This document shows, piece after piece, positions 7,822-16,235 of a stretch of 64,000 bases of DNA. Source of the DNA: Prochlorococcus marinus (lineage in GTDB: Bacteria > Cyanobacteriota > Cyanobacteriia > PCC-6307 > Cyanobiaceae); the NCBI RefSeq assembly GCF_001180265.1, contig NZ_CVSW01000063.1:26123-90122 (forward strand). Direction: 5' to 3'. Made by a program: the position numbers and the translations under genes. How positions within the stretch are numbered: position 1 is the first letter of the stretch; each line of letters begins with the position of its first letter. The notes below the pieces were generated by a model. The model was not told where the DNA came from, searched no databases, and was given only the letters and a program-made list of their open reading frames with translations.

Positions 7822-8880
7822 CTAGTTTTGAGTAATTTTTGTATTTTCAATATTGTCAAAAGCTTGACCAATTTTCTTAAAGTCAAATCCCATTGCTCTT
7901 AGTGCGTGCCAAAGATGACCTTGTAAGAAAAAGAAACCCAAATAAAAATGAGTATTGGCAAGCCAAGCTCTTGAGCTATAGGCTCCTGAACCTAAATCTA
8001 CTGTATCAGTAAAATAAGGAGCGAATTCAAATTGTAGCTTTAAGGGTTCTCCATATAGATCAACTGGATATATGGTTGTATTTGAAGCACACCAAAAAGC
8101 AGCAACAAAAGCCATATAAGAAACACCAACAACTGAGTATGACAAAATTGCCTCAGCGCCAAGTAATCCTTTTCCTTTAAATTCTGTATATTCTCCAAAT
8201 TGTTTAGTATAAATATGGAAAACACCTCCAATTATTTCTAGGAAAGCGAGGAAAGCATGTCCTCCCATAACGTCTTCAAGACTATCTATTTTTAAAAAAT
8301 CAAATTGATGATTCCAGATAGCGGCAATATCCAAATTGTAAATAACTTGTCTTGTAGATCCTATTGCTGGATCGTAAATACCATGAATACGAGCCCATTC
8401 AACGAACATAATTGCTCCAAGCCCAAGAAAGATTAGATGATGGCCAAGAATAAAAGTTAATTTATCTGGGTCATCCCATTCGAAATCAAATTTTTGTGGC
8501 TTACTATTTTCTGGGTAGTCTCCAAGATCACCTGCAAATTTATTGGAATGTAATAATCCCCCGGCACCCAATACTGCTGAGAAGATTAGATGTAATGTGC
8601 AAATTACAACAATCCCATATGGTTCTGTAATAACACCATTTTCAATACCACCAATTCCTATACCCGCTAGGTGAGGCAAAACAATTGCTTTCTGTGCACC
8701 CATTGGGATACTGGCGTCGTAACGCGCCAATTCAAATAATCCAAAAGCTCCTGCCCAGAACATCATTAGGCCTGCATGAGCAGCATGAGCAGCTATGAAT
8801 TTACCTGAACGGCCAACAACACCAGAATTCCCTGCGTACCAGTCATAGGTGACATCAGATTTTCCGTAAGTTTGTAACAC
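7822..8880 (-). CDS. pcb: Chlorophyll-binding antenna protein, Pcb/IsiA type
   Basis: 352 aa thylakoid membrane protein of the CP43-like six-helix antenna family, which binds divinyl chlorophyll and feeds excitation to photosystems. The N terminus QTYGKSDVTYDWYAGNSGVVGRSGKFIAAHAAHAG and the repeated His-bearing helices (HLAGIGIGG, LGHHLIFLGLG, GGHAFLAFLEIIGGVFHI, THFYLGFFFLQGHLWHALRAMGF) are diagnostic. The last motif is shared with CP43 and IsiA. The start is GTG at 8878-8880. Its position directly downstream of flavodoxin mirrors the isiAB pairing of other cyanobacteria and suggests this is the iron-stress-type Pcb; that assignment is inference. The gap to isiB has nested inverted repeats, one arm of which covers the start codon. 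Confidence 0.95.
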   Translation of the reverse strand: MLQTYGKSDVTYDWYAGNSGVVGRSGKFIAAHAAHAGLMMFWAGAFGLFELARYDASIPMGAQKAIVLPHLAGIGIGGIENGVITEPYGIVVICTLHLIFSAVLGAGGLLHSNKFAGDLGDYPENSKPQKFDFEWDDPDKLTFILGHHLIFLGLGAIMFVEWARIHGIYDPAIGSTRQVIYNLDIAAIWNHQFDFLKIDSLEDVMGGHAFLAFLEIIGGVFHIYTKQFGEYTEFKGKGLLGAEAILSYSVVGVSYMAFVAAFWCASNTTIYPVDLYGEPLKLQFEFAPYFTDTVDLGSGAYSSRAWLANTHFYLGFFFLQGHLWHALRAMGFDFKKIGQAFDNIENTKITQN

Positions 8881-9000
8881 TTGATTTAAGTAAACAGCAA
8901 ATTGAGCATATTGCTTATCAGTATTGTTTTTACATGTTCTTTACAGATTTAATTACTTATGTAAAAAAAACATATTGTGAAAGAACAAATGTTACAAACT
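8869..9000 (-). promoter_or_regulatory. Nested inverted repeats in the isiB-pcb gap, covering the pcb start
   Basis: Three nested complementary pairs are seen: AGTTTGTAACA 8869-8879 with TGTTACAAACT 8990-9000 (11 bp perfect), TGTTCTTT 8935-8942 with AAAGAACA 8980-8987 (8 bp), and TATGT 8958-8962 with ACATA 8970-8974. On the minus-strand transcript the outer arm pairs with the first codons of pcb, including two bases of its GTG start. This could be a 5'UTR structure hiding the start in isiB-pcb read-through RNA. The function is inference. Confidence 0.4.
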
Positions 9001-9023
9001 AGGGATGTAATTTCTGGAAAAGC

Positions 9024-9548
9024 TTACGCCAATGAAGGGATTTCACCCTTAAGCTGAGAAGCCCATGTTTCTAGACGCGAATCGGTCAAATCAGATTCAC
9101 TATCCTCATCAAGGGGTAATCCACAAAAGCTTTCTCCAATAACACTTTTTGATTCATCAAATGTATAAGAAGATTTATCTACATAACCGACCATCTCGGC
9201 GCCTGCTTTTGTGAAGTAGCTATGCAGTTCTTCCATTGCATCACAATAGTTTTCTGTATAGGTAGAAGAATCTCCTAATCCAAAAATTGCTACTTTTTTT
9301 CCTGATAAACTTAGTTCACCAATATCCTCTAAGATTGAATCCCATGCAGTTCCTGATCTTTCTTCATCGGCACCGGTATTCCAAGTAGGTATCCCGCAGA
9401 TAATTCCATCAAGTCCTTCGAATTCTGAAAGATCATCCACATCAGATACATCTTTAGGTGCTTCTGCTGAAGAGATAAAGTTGTGAAGACGATCAGCTAC
9501 GTCTTCAGTCTTTCCAGTTGTAGTTGCGTAATAAATTCCTACAGTCAT
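9024..9548 (-). CDS. isiB: Flavodoxin (long chain)
   Basis: 174 aa. FMN-binding signatures are clear: the phosphate loop TTTGKTED near residue 9, the loop WNTGADEERSGTAWD and GLGDSSTYTENYCDAMEEL. The insert after that segment marks a long-chain flavodoxin. It is a soluble electron carrier that replaces ferredoxin at photosystem I when iron is short. ATG start. The Pcb antenna gene follows 143 bases downstream on the same strand, so iron-dependent co-expression is likely; no unambiguous Fur box could be identified by eye in the 108 bases upstream. Confidence 0.97.
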   Translation of the reverse strand: MTVGIYYATTTGKTEDVADRLHNFISSAEAPKDVSDVDDLSEFEGLDGIICGIPTWNTGADEERSGTAWDSILEDIGELSLSGKKVAIFGLGDSSTYTENYCDAMEELHSYFTKAGAEMVGYVDKSSYTFDESKSVIGESFCGLPLDEDSESDLTDSRLETWASQLKGEIPSLA

Positions 9549-9656
9549 AACTTTAAAATGTTTACATTAAGATAATAAAATCTAAAAACGTTAAATTAAT
9601 TTCTTTAAAAACTTTTTCGTGTAAAATTTCATACTAACTAAGGTAAGAAAAATTTT

Positions 9657-10424
9657 TTGAGAATAATTTATAAAAACATTCAAAAATTCGTGACTGACAA
9701 ATTTCAAAACAATATCAAAAATCTCGTTGAAGAATTTAACTTTTATGGGCCAAAGAAGTTCAAATTAATTGTATTATTTGGATTATTAGGAGATTTTGAT
9801 AGCTTTGAATATGCAATAAATTTAAAAAATTTTATCGATAATCAGCAAGATAAAAATTTAGATATTTTTGCTATTGGTATTGGTAACCAAAATGGGAAAC
9901 AAAAATTCTGTAAATTTACTGGCTTTCAAGAAAAAAATTTAATAGTTGTTTCTGATAATCAAATCCACAATAATCTAAAAATCTCAAGAGGATTAGATAT
10001 TGGTTTAGGAGGTTGGATCAATATGCTTTTGATGCTATCAGGGATAAATTCTTTTAAAACAATTAAAGAAGTTATTAGAGGTTATACTGGCGACCAAAAA
10101 GCAAAGCAAATCTATTCAGAATCAGACAAAATTGATGTTTTACAATTTCTAAAATTTTCAGGTAATTCTTTTAAACAGGTTTTCGGAGATGGTTATTTAA
10201 GACCATTTGAATTAGCAACATTTAGATTAAATAATATGAAGGAAATAATTCAAAATTGGAGTGATTATATTCTTAATGAAGAATACCTTCCTCAAAGAGG
10301 GGCTTCTTTTCTATTGAATAATAAAAATCAAATTATTTATAAATTTTTTTCAAATGATGTACTTGGCTATTCATCAAATATGAGGGATCCCTTAGGATTT
10401 TTGACTGATTTTATTAAAGAATAG
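9657..10424 (+). CDS. Peroxiredoxin-like (AhpC/TSA-fold) family protein
   Basis: 255 aa. KLIVLFGLLGDFDSFEYA, followed by alternating strand/helix segments (DIFAIGIGNQNGKQKFCKFTGF), resembles a cyanobacterial family annotated as AhpC/TSA-related. The canonical peroxidatic Cys motif is not present; the only cysteine in the whole protein is in QKFCKF (about residue 84), so classical peroxidase activity is doubtful. The N terminus is uncertain: TTG at 9657 is the only plausible early start and there is no ATG before residue 120. It precedes the SemiSWEET gene by 16 bases, so the pair is probably co-transcribed. Confidence 0.65.
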   Translation: MRIIYKNIQKFVTDKFQNNIKNLVEEFNFYGPKKFKLIVLFGLLGDFDSFEYAINLKNFIDNQQDKNLDIFAIGIGNQNGKQKFCKFTGFQEKNLIVVSDNQIHNNLKISRGLDIGLGGWINMLLMLSGINSFKTIKEVIRGYTGDQKAKQIYSESDKIDVLQFLKFSGNSFKQVFGDGYLRPFELATFRLNNMKEIIQNWSDYILNEEYLPQRGASFLLNNKNQIIYKFFSNDVLGYSSNMRDPLGFLTDFIKE

Positions 10425-10440
10425 TTTTTAAAATATTTTT

Positions 10441-10698
10441 ATGAATGTAGATATATTTGGATATTTTGCAGCGATTTTAACAACAGCAGCATTTCTACCT
10501 CAATTGATAAAAACTTTAAAAACAAAAAAGGCAGATGATGTTTCTTTGACAACATTAATAATGTTTATTATCGGTGTTTTATCCTGGATTATTTACGGTT
10601 ATAAAATTTCTTCTACACCAATATTGATAGCAAATTTAATTACGCTGATCTTAAATTTATTGATATTGATCTCTAAAATATATTTTTCAAAAAACTAA
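10441..10698 (+). CDS. SemiSWEET family sugar transporter
   Basis: 85 aa with three predicted membrane helices (about residues 5-20, 35-52 and 58-80). The PQ-loop signature LPQLIKTLKTKKADDVSL, which joins helix 1 and 2, and the SW-x-x-YG-like LSWIIYGYKI are typical of SemiSWEETs, which dimerise to form a sugar uniporter in the inner membrane. The sugar cannot be deduced. It is 16 bases downstream of the peroxiredoxin-like gene. Confidence 0.88.
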   Translation: MNVDIFGYFAAILTTAAFLPQLIKTLKTKKADDVSLTTLIMFIIGVLSWIIYGYKISSTPILIANLITLILNLLILISKIYFSKN

Positions 10699-10765
10699 AA
10701 TATAAATTCTTTTTAACTTAAGAAATTTAGATTTATTGAAATCTTGATTAAAATAGGATTAAAAT

Positions 10766-10999
10766 TTGCTTATCTTGAAAACTTCAAAATGCTGGGTTTG
10801 GTTTAAAGGTAGCCTTAACAAGGGTGGATATTGGAAAGAAGGTTTTATCTGTACTTTTGATGAGAAACCAGGAGTTTTAATAGAAAGTCCTGCTTACGTA
10901 ACTTGTCGTGTTCCTACATGGAGAGTTTTGACTAAAGAACCCGAAAATTTATATGAATCTCCTTTAATACCTGACAATGCAATCTGGAAGATAATTTAA
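10766..10999 (+). CDS. Small conserved hypothetical protein
   Basis: 77 aa, no named family recognised. The composition (WVWFKGSLNKGGYWKEGFICTF and ESPAYVTCRVPTWRVL) suggests a compact beta-barrel-like fold. The start is TTG at 10766, with another TTG at 10775; no ATG is available. There is no signal peptide or membrane segment. It follows the SemiSWEET gene by 67 AT-rich bases. Confidence 0.6.
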   Translation: MLILKTSKCWVWFKGSLNKGGYWKEGFICTFDEKPGVLIESPAYVTCRVPTWRVLTKEPENLYESPLIPDNAIWKII

Positions 11000-11129
11000 A
11001 TTCTAAATGAATAATAAAAAACTCTTTTACTGCACTTCGGCAAGTTAATATTGCTTTAATAAATATTTAATTAATACCATCTACTCTCTTTTTATAAATA
11101 TTATCCCTTTTTTATTCTTTGGTTTTCTG

Positions 11130-11990
11130 ATGGGGAAAAAGAATCCAAAGATTTCAAAATACATAGCAAGACCTCTAATAAGATTTGGTATTCCATTAAG
11201 TGTAATGGGTCTCCTTTTAAAAGAAGGTATAGATATAAATCTAATTAAAAGTGCTTTTTTAGCATTCTCTGTAATTGGATTTTTGATAACTTTAATAAAT
11301 ATAATCCCAATATTTAAGAAGAGGCTTCCAAATTACACATTGCAGCTGGCAGGCCTAATAGGTAATACATCATTTCTTGGAATACCCATTGCGCTAGCTC
11401 TTCTACCTTCAACAACAATCAATTTTACTATTGGATTTGATTTAGGAACAACACTTTTCGCTTGGATATTTGGACCTTTTTTGCTTCAAGGTAAATCCAA
11501 TAGCGATAACATCCCAAACATCAAAGGGCTACTAAATGCATTGATAAATAGCCCTGCATCAAAAGGGATTATCGGGGTACTGCTTGCATATCTTTTTCAA
11601 ATAGATGAAATTTTAGGCAATTATCTTTGGATTCCTGCAAGAATAGTTATTGCTTTGGCAATAATAATTGTGGGAACAAGACTTGGAATAATCACAAATC
11701 AAAATGAGAGTATTTTTGATCTAAATGAAAAAATTAAATTTTCAATTTCTTTAAAGTTATTTATTCTTCCCTTTATTATTTTTTTAATATCCAAATTCTT
11801 AAATTTCAACTTCTATCAATCATCTGCAGTAATTCTTCAGGCAGCAACCCCAACGGCAATATCCACAATATTAATGGCAGAAGCTTATGGCGTGAAACAA
11901 AAAATAGCTTCAAAAATTCTTTTTACCACAACTTTAATTTCAATATTTACAATTCCTCTATTAAAAATCTTATTAAATATAGCCAACTAA
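11130..11990 (+). CDS. AEC (auxin efflux carrier) family permease
   Basis: 286 aa with about eight to nine hydrophobic helices and the family landmarks FGIPLSVMGLLLKEG, GLIGNTSFLGIPIALALLP and the C-terminal LQAATPTAISTILMAEAYG. Members export or exchange organic acids or other small anions; the substrate is unknown. The ATG at 11130 probably trims the first helix: the frame stays open to 11049 and encodes a hydrophobic IIPFLFFGFL segment just upstream, but only non-standard start codons (ATT, ATA) are available there. The true N terminus is therefore unsettled. Confidence 0.85.
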   Translation: MGKKNPKISKYIARPLIRFGIPLSVMGLLLKEGIDINLIKSAFLAFSVIGFLITLINIIPIFKKRLPNYTLQLAGLIGNTSFLGIPIALALLPSTTINFTIGFDLGTTLFAWIFGPFLLQGKSNSDNIPNIKGLLNALINSPASKGIIGVLLAYLFQIDEILGNYLWIPARIVIALAIIIVGTRLGIITNQNESIFDLNEKIKFSISLKLFILPFIIFLISKFLNFNFYQSSAVILQAATPTAISTILMAEAYGVKQKIASKILFTTTLISIFTIPLLKILLNIAN

Positions 11991-12068
11991 AACCACCTTA
12001 ACAGCATGATTAATGAATATTGTAAAGAAAATATACTGAAAACTACATAATGTCTTAAGATTTACATT

Positions 12069-12320
12069 ATGAAGTCAGCAAACCCTGAAAATGAATATAT
12101 CCCTCTAGATCTAAGGATTTCTGTGAGAAGGGATACTTTAAGGCTAATCACAGAGATGGCTCAAGATATGGGAATAAGCATTAATGAAGTTTTTAGTTTT
12201 TTGGCCGAAGATTCCGTAATAGATCTTGAATTACTCGAAGATCTAAATGAGATTGAGATACCCAGTCAGTGCAGTCTTGATGATCTTAAAAACGCTCTTC
12301 TTAAAAAGAAGCTTTTTTAA
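12069..12320 (+). CDS. Small conserved hypothetical protein, possibly RHH-like
   Basis: 83 aa, ATG start. The N-terminal half YIPLDLRISVRRDTLRLITEMAQDMGISINEVFSFLAED has the strand-helix-helix look of ribbon-helix-helix DNA-binding proteins, followed by an acidic tail. That resemblance is by eye and weak. Its stop overlaps the stop of the convergent GT39 gene by four bases. Confidence 0.6.
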   Translation: MKSANPENEYIPLDLRISVRRDTLRLITEMAQDMGISINEVFSFLAEDSVIDLELLEDLNEIEIPSQCSLDDLKNALLKKKLF

Positions 12321-14122
12321 AATTTTTCAACTTTTCTATTTTTCCAATCAGATTTGTAACCGCTATTAACTAAAAATTCAGAATACTTGTTCAAATCACT
12401 TTTCTTAATTCTCCATAAATTATAAATCCCATATTCTCCCAATTTTTGATGATTAATATTTGACCAGTGCTTTACGCGCGAGGAATATTCATCTATCACG
12501 ACCAATAAAGACTTGAATTCATAATCAGGTTGGTCTTTATAATTTTCTCTCCTATCAGTATTTAGCCTGTCTGAAAGATTAATTAATCCTTCTCTAGTAT
12601 TTGGTTCATAAAAAACTATTTGTCTCGAATAATAATGTAAAGAGGGTTTTCTTATCCCTATCATTGCTAAAGTTTCCTTTCCTTCACGAATATCCGATAT
12701 AAGTTTTGAGATATTTCTCAAAGGTAATTGCCTAGAAGTATCTGCTAATTTTCTTATTGGTGACATTAAAAAAGATTGTCCAAATAAAAGAAAAATTTGA
12801 AGATAAAGAAAAATATTTTTAAACTGTAAAGAAAATAAAATTAATGCAAGAAGTGTAAATAAAGAGAAGAACAATTTGGCTTTAAAAATTATGCCAGAGT
12901 TTATTAGGTCAGAAGCCAAATTAGGCATTTCAGGATCATTTATTGAACTTAGCCAAATATTTGAGAAAAAGAATGCTATTGAGAGACCGAAAAAAATTAA
13001 AATATTAAAAATCCATAAATATAAAAAACTTTTATTCGAATTTTTTAAGTTTACAAAGCTATTACTAATTAAAATTGCCGCTGCTGGAATTGCAGGCAAC
13101 CAATAGCTTGGTAATTTCGTAGCAGAAATGCTAAAGAAGATTAAAACTGATGTTAACCAACATAGGGAATATGTATAAAGAGTTTCAGTGACATTGCAAC
13201 TTTCTTTTAAACTTTTCAAAAAATCTTTAAAGGCTTTAAATATCCCGTAATACAAAAAAGGAGTAAATGGTAATGAGGCCAATATCATTATGTAAAGAAA
13301 AAACCAGAATGGTTCTGCATGATTATTTACAACTGAGGTATATCTTTGAAAATTATGATAACCAAAAAAATTGTCCCAAAAAGGCTTTCCCTCTTTTATT
13401 AGTTCCAAGATGTACCATGGAACACTTATCAGTATTGTTATTAATAAACCTTTCTTAGGGTTTATCTTGCAGAGCAACGTTTTCCAATCCTTCTGACTAA
13501 TTAAGAAAGATGTAATAGTCAATGTTGCCAAGACGAATGCAACAGGTCCTTTAGTTAAGATTGCAAGCCCTAAAAATACCCACGCTGAAATGCATTGATC
13601 ATTATTATTACTTGCCATCCTTCTCCAAAACAAAAGCAAGCTGATCCCTAAAGTTCCAGTTAAAAGAGCATCACTCACTGCAGTCCTACTCCAAATAATT
13701 ATTAATGGAGACAGAGCAAAACCTAATGCTGCAACTATTGGAGTAAGGAATTGCTTATCACCCTTCTGTGGCCAACAAAACAAAGTATCTCCAATCATCA
13801 ACATTAAAAATAATGACGCCAAAGCTGAAGGTAGTCTTGCTGAGATTGTCCCTAAACTATCCCAAGTCTCGTTTTTCGGTAATGAGTAAAAAAAGCCCAT
13901 TAGCCAATATATTAGTGGAGGCTTATCAAAACGGAATATTCCGTTGACTTTTGGAGTTAACCAATCACCAGATTCACTCATTGCCCGTGAAGCTGCTGCG
14001 AATAAAGGGGGAGTTTCATCCACCAGTCCTGTGTTGCCTAAACCTAAGATGAATATTAAGACCCCACAAACTAACACTATCAGAAAGGTTATGAGCCTTT
14101 TTTTGAATTTAAAATAATTCAT
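12317..14122 (-). CDS. ArnT/PMT-like glycosyltransferase, GT39 superfamily
   Basis: 601 aa inner-membrane protein with a dozen hydrophobic helices. The hallmark first periplasmic loop is present: LVDETPPLFAAASRAM (the DE pair that acts in catalysis) followed by SGDWLTPKVNGIFRFDKPPLIYW, the ArnT signature. Members move a sugar from a polyprenyl-phosphate donor to a lipid or protein acceptor, here perhaps lipid A or another envelope molecule. A soluble domain follows the last helices, as in ArnT. The GT4 gene lies 16 bases upstream on the same strand, suggesting an operon. Confidence 0.88.
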   Translation of the reverse strand: MNYFKFKKRLITFLIVLVCGVLIFILGLGNTGLVDETPPLFAAASRAMSESGDWLTPKVNGIFRFDKPPLIYWLMGFFYSLPKNETWDSLGTISARLPSALASLFLMLMIGDTLFCWPQKGDKQFLTPIVAALGFALSPLIIIWSRTAVSDALLTGTLGISLLLFWRRMASNNNDQCISAWVFLGLAILTKGPVAFVLATLTITSFLISQKDWKTLLCKINPKKGLLITILISVPWYILELIKEGKPFWDNFFGYHNFQRYTSVVNNHAEPFWFFLYIMILASLPFTPFLYYGIFKAFKDFLKSLKESCNVTETLYTYSLCWLTSVLIFFSISATKLPSYWLPAIPAAAILISNSFVNLKNSNKSFLYLWIFNILIFFGLSIAFFFSNIWLSSINDPEMPNLASDLINSGIIFKAKLFFSLFTLLALILFSLQFKNIFLYLQIFLLFGQSFLMSPIRKLADTSRQLPLRNISKLISDIREGKETLAMIGIRKPSLHYYSRQIVFYEPNTREGLINLSDRLNTDRRENYKDQPDYEFKSLLVVIDEYSSRVKHWSNINHQKLGEYGIYNLWRIKKSDLNKYSEFLVNSGYKSDWKNRKVEKF

Positions 14123-14137
14123 TTACTATTATTTATT

Positions 14138-15214
14138 TTATTTAGATTCGTGAATTGCCTTATTAAGCCAGTTCTCAACCTTTTTTGCAAATATATCTGT
14201 GGAGGCATTTTTTTCCACCCATTCTCTGCATTTTTTACGCTCAATTTTTTCAATAATTTTTACATAGAAAAGCATATTTTTTTTATCATCAGGGTCAGCA
14301 AGATAACCTGTTTGCCCATGCTGAATAATTTCACTAGGCCCTCCCCTTTTATAAGCTATGACTGGAACACCACAGGCTAAAGCTTCAACAACTACGTTAC
14401 CAAATGCCTCATTCCATTTTGGAGTATTTAGCAATACCCTACATTTACCAAGCTCTTCTTGCAATTCATTAGTTGATAAAAAACCCATCCAATCTATAGT
14501 TCCTTTTGGGAAGGATTTTTCTATCTTTGAGGCATAGATCTCATCTTCTTTAAATCCCCAAACTTTTAGTGTTTCGCCAAGTTCATTCGCAACATAAACA
14601 GCATCCTCTAAACCTTTCTCAGGTGCTACTCTGCCAACCCATGCCAAAGGTCCCCCTATTGAATTTTGAAAAGTATAGTTGTGTAACTTAAAGCCATTAC
14701 CAATAATTATTGGTTTTTTTATAAATGGATAATCATCAGCTTGTATTTTTGAATGAAAAGCAAAATTATATGGATGTTTAGCATATACCTTTGAGATTAA
14801 ATTACTTATTACTGAACTCTCAGAACCCATACTAATAATATGTGCCATGGGTATATCTACATTAAGAGTCATCCAAATAGGTAACCAATCATAAGACATG
14901 TTTAATAATACATCTGCCTTTTTAGCAATATCTAATCCCTTTTCAAGCATTCCTACTAAAAGTGAATTATCTGGAATACTTACGGGGGAGTTGTAATTTC
15001 GATGCTGCCAACTAATTTGATCTTTACCATCCACAAAATATACTTTTGCTTTTTCATTCCCCTTAGATAATTTAGAATTTTTTGGAGCTATCACCTCCAC
15101 CGAGTGTCCTAAAGAAAGCAAGCCTGAAACTAAGGAGTTTATAGTTAATTCAACACCTCCGCCTTTGCCGCTGCCAAGGAAACCTATAGGAGTACTGATC
15201 AAAACTATGCGCAT
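14138..15214 (-). CDS. GT4 family glycosyltransferase, pteridine-glucosyltransferase-like
   Basis: 358 aa. GT-B fold: an N-terminal half opening with STPIGFLGSGKGGGVELTINSL and a C-terminal Glycos_transf_1 domain with WVGRVAPEKGLEDAV, then WNEAFGNVVVEALACGVPVIAYKRGGPSEI, which carries the E-x7-E motif. The glycine-rich N terminus resembles what I recall of cyanobacterial UDP-glucose:tetrahydrobiopterin glucosyltransferase (BGluT), so a pteridine acceptor is possible; transfer to a lipid or polysaccharide is the alternative. Followed by the GT39 gene and preceded by a DMT permease on the same strand. Confidence 0.85.
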   Translation of the reverse strand: MRIVLISTPIGFLGSGKGGGVELTINSLVSGLLSLGHSVEVIAPKNSKLSKGNEKAKVYFVDGKDQISWQHRNYNSPVSIPDNSLLVGMLEKGLDIAKKADVLLNMSYDWLPIWMTLNVDIPMAHIISMGSESSVISNLISKVYAKHPYNFAFHSKIQADDYPFIKKPIIIGNGFKLHNYTFQNSIGGPLAWVGRVAPEKGLEDAVYVANELGETLKVWGFKEDEIYASKIEKSFPKGTIDWMGFLSTNELQEELGKCRVLLNTPKWNEAFGNVVVEALACGVPVIAYKRGGPSEIIQHGQTGYLADPDDKKNMLFYVKIIEKIERKKCREWVEKNASTDIFAKKVENWLNKAIHESK

Positions 15215-15241
15215 TATTTATATTTTTACATCAAGACTCTT

Positions 15242-16183
15242 TTAAGTAGTATTGTCTGTAAATTTATTTTCCCATAAAGACTTTCTTTGACTAACAAAAA
15301 ATACCGAAATAAGAACAAAAATTACCCCTATCCATTGAACTATAGAAAGCCTTTCATCTAACCAAACACCTCCACTGAGAAGAGCGAATACTGGAGTTAG
15401 AAAAGCAAGAGTACTAAATCCAGTTATCTCTTTATTATTAGCAAAGTAGAAAAACAAACCGTAAGCAATTGCTCCTCCGAAAATACTTGCAAATGACATT
15501 AGTCCCCAATCAAATATTGACCAATTTGGGATTATCTGAAAATTTGATTGTAAGCAATGCTTAATTATTAATGGCACACTTCCTAAAACCATGTGCCATC
15601 CCGTAACTGCAACTGGATCACTTTTAGTACAGGTGAACCTAATTAAAATTGTTCCAAGTGCCATAGCGAGAGAAGCTGCAAGCATCCATAGTTCACCAAA
15701 ATTAAAACTTACTTCACTGATAGACGTATCAGACATCAACCACCAATTTCCCAAAAATTCTTGTGGAACTCCTAAAAATATTATTCCGCCCAAGCCAAAA
15801 AGTAATCCTAACCATCCTATAGGATTAATTAAATTTCCAAAAATTGCCCTAGCTAGAATTGCCACCAAAAGAGGTTGAGAATCAATCAATACAGACCCTA
15901 AACCAGCTCCTGTTTTTTCAATCCCATAAGTTAAAAACAACTGAAAAAAAGTTGCGTCGACAATCGTAAATACAAAAAACCATTTCAAATCACATCTATA
16001 AATTTTCAAATCTCTTTTAAATAAATATGTTGTAATTAGAACAAGAATTCCTGCAGGAAGTAATCTTAAAGAAGCCACAAACTCAGGTCCAGCACTAGAT
16101 ACTAATGGAGTCATAGCTGCCATTGAAGTACCCCAAAGTGCAAAAGGGAGTATCATTAAAAACCAATTTAAGATTGAATTCAT
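15242..16183 (-). CDS. EamA/DMT superfamily permease
   Basis: 313 aa with ten hydrophobic helices arranged as two EamA repeats (first about residues 5-135, second about 160-295). Features such as PFALWGTSMAAMTPLV, GLLFGLGGIIFLG and GVWLDERLSIVQWIGVIFVLISV are typical. Members export amino acids, nucleotides or metabolites; the substrate is unknown. ATG at 16181-16183; divergent from sppA over 52 bases. Confidence 0.92.
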   Translation of the reverse strand: MNSILNWFLMILPFALWGTSMAAMTPLVSSAGPEFVASLRLLPAGILVLITTYLFKRDLKIYRCDLKWFFVFTIVDATFFQLFLTYGIEKTGAGLGSVLIDSQPLLVAILARAIFGNLINPIGWLGLLFGLGGIIFLGVPQEFLGNWWLMSDTSISEVSFNFGELWMLAASLAMALGTILIRFTCTKSDPVAVTGWHMVLGSVPLIIKHCLQSNFQIIPNWSIFDWGLMSFASIFGGAIAYGLFFYFANNKEITGFSTLAFLTPVFALLSGGVWLDERLSIVQWIGVIFVLISVFFVSQRKSLWENKFTDNTT

Positions 16184-16235
16184 TAGGTCTGCTGATAATC
16201 TTTTTAAAGTAGATTTATGTATTTACCTTAAAAAA

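Noticed and set aside
12303..12317. Terminator hairpin at the GT39/83-aa gene convergence
   Set aside because: The stem is almost only A-T pairs (AAAAAG/CTTTTT) with a three-base loop and lies within coding sequence; expected by chance at this composition.
12876..13106. Open frame antisense to the GT39 gene
   Set aside because: It lies fully within a well-supported membrane protein gene and encodes no recognisable protein; the same applies to the other antisense frames inside kdsD, pnp, serS, yidC and ycf46.
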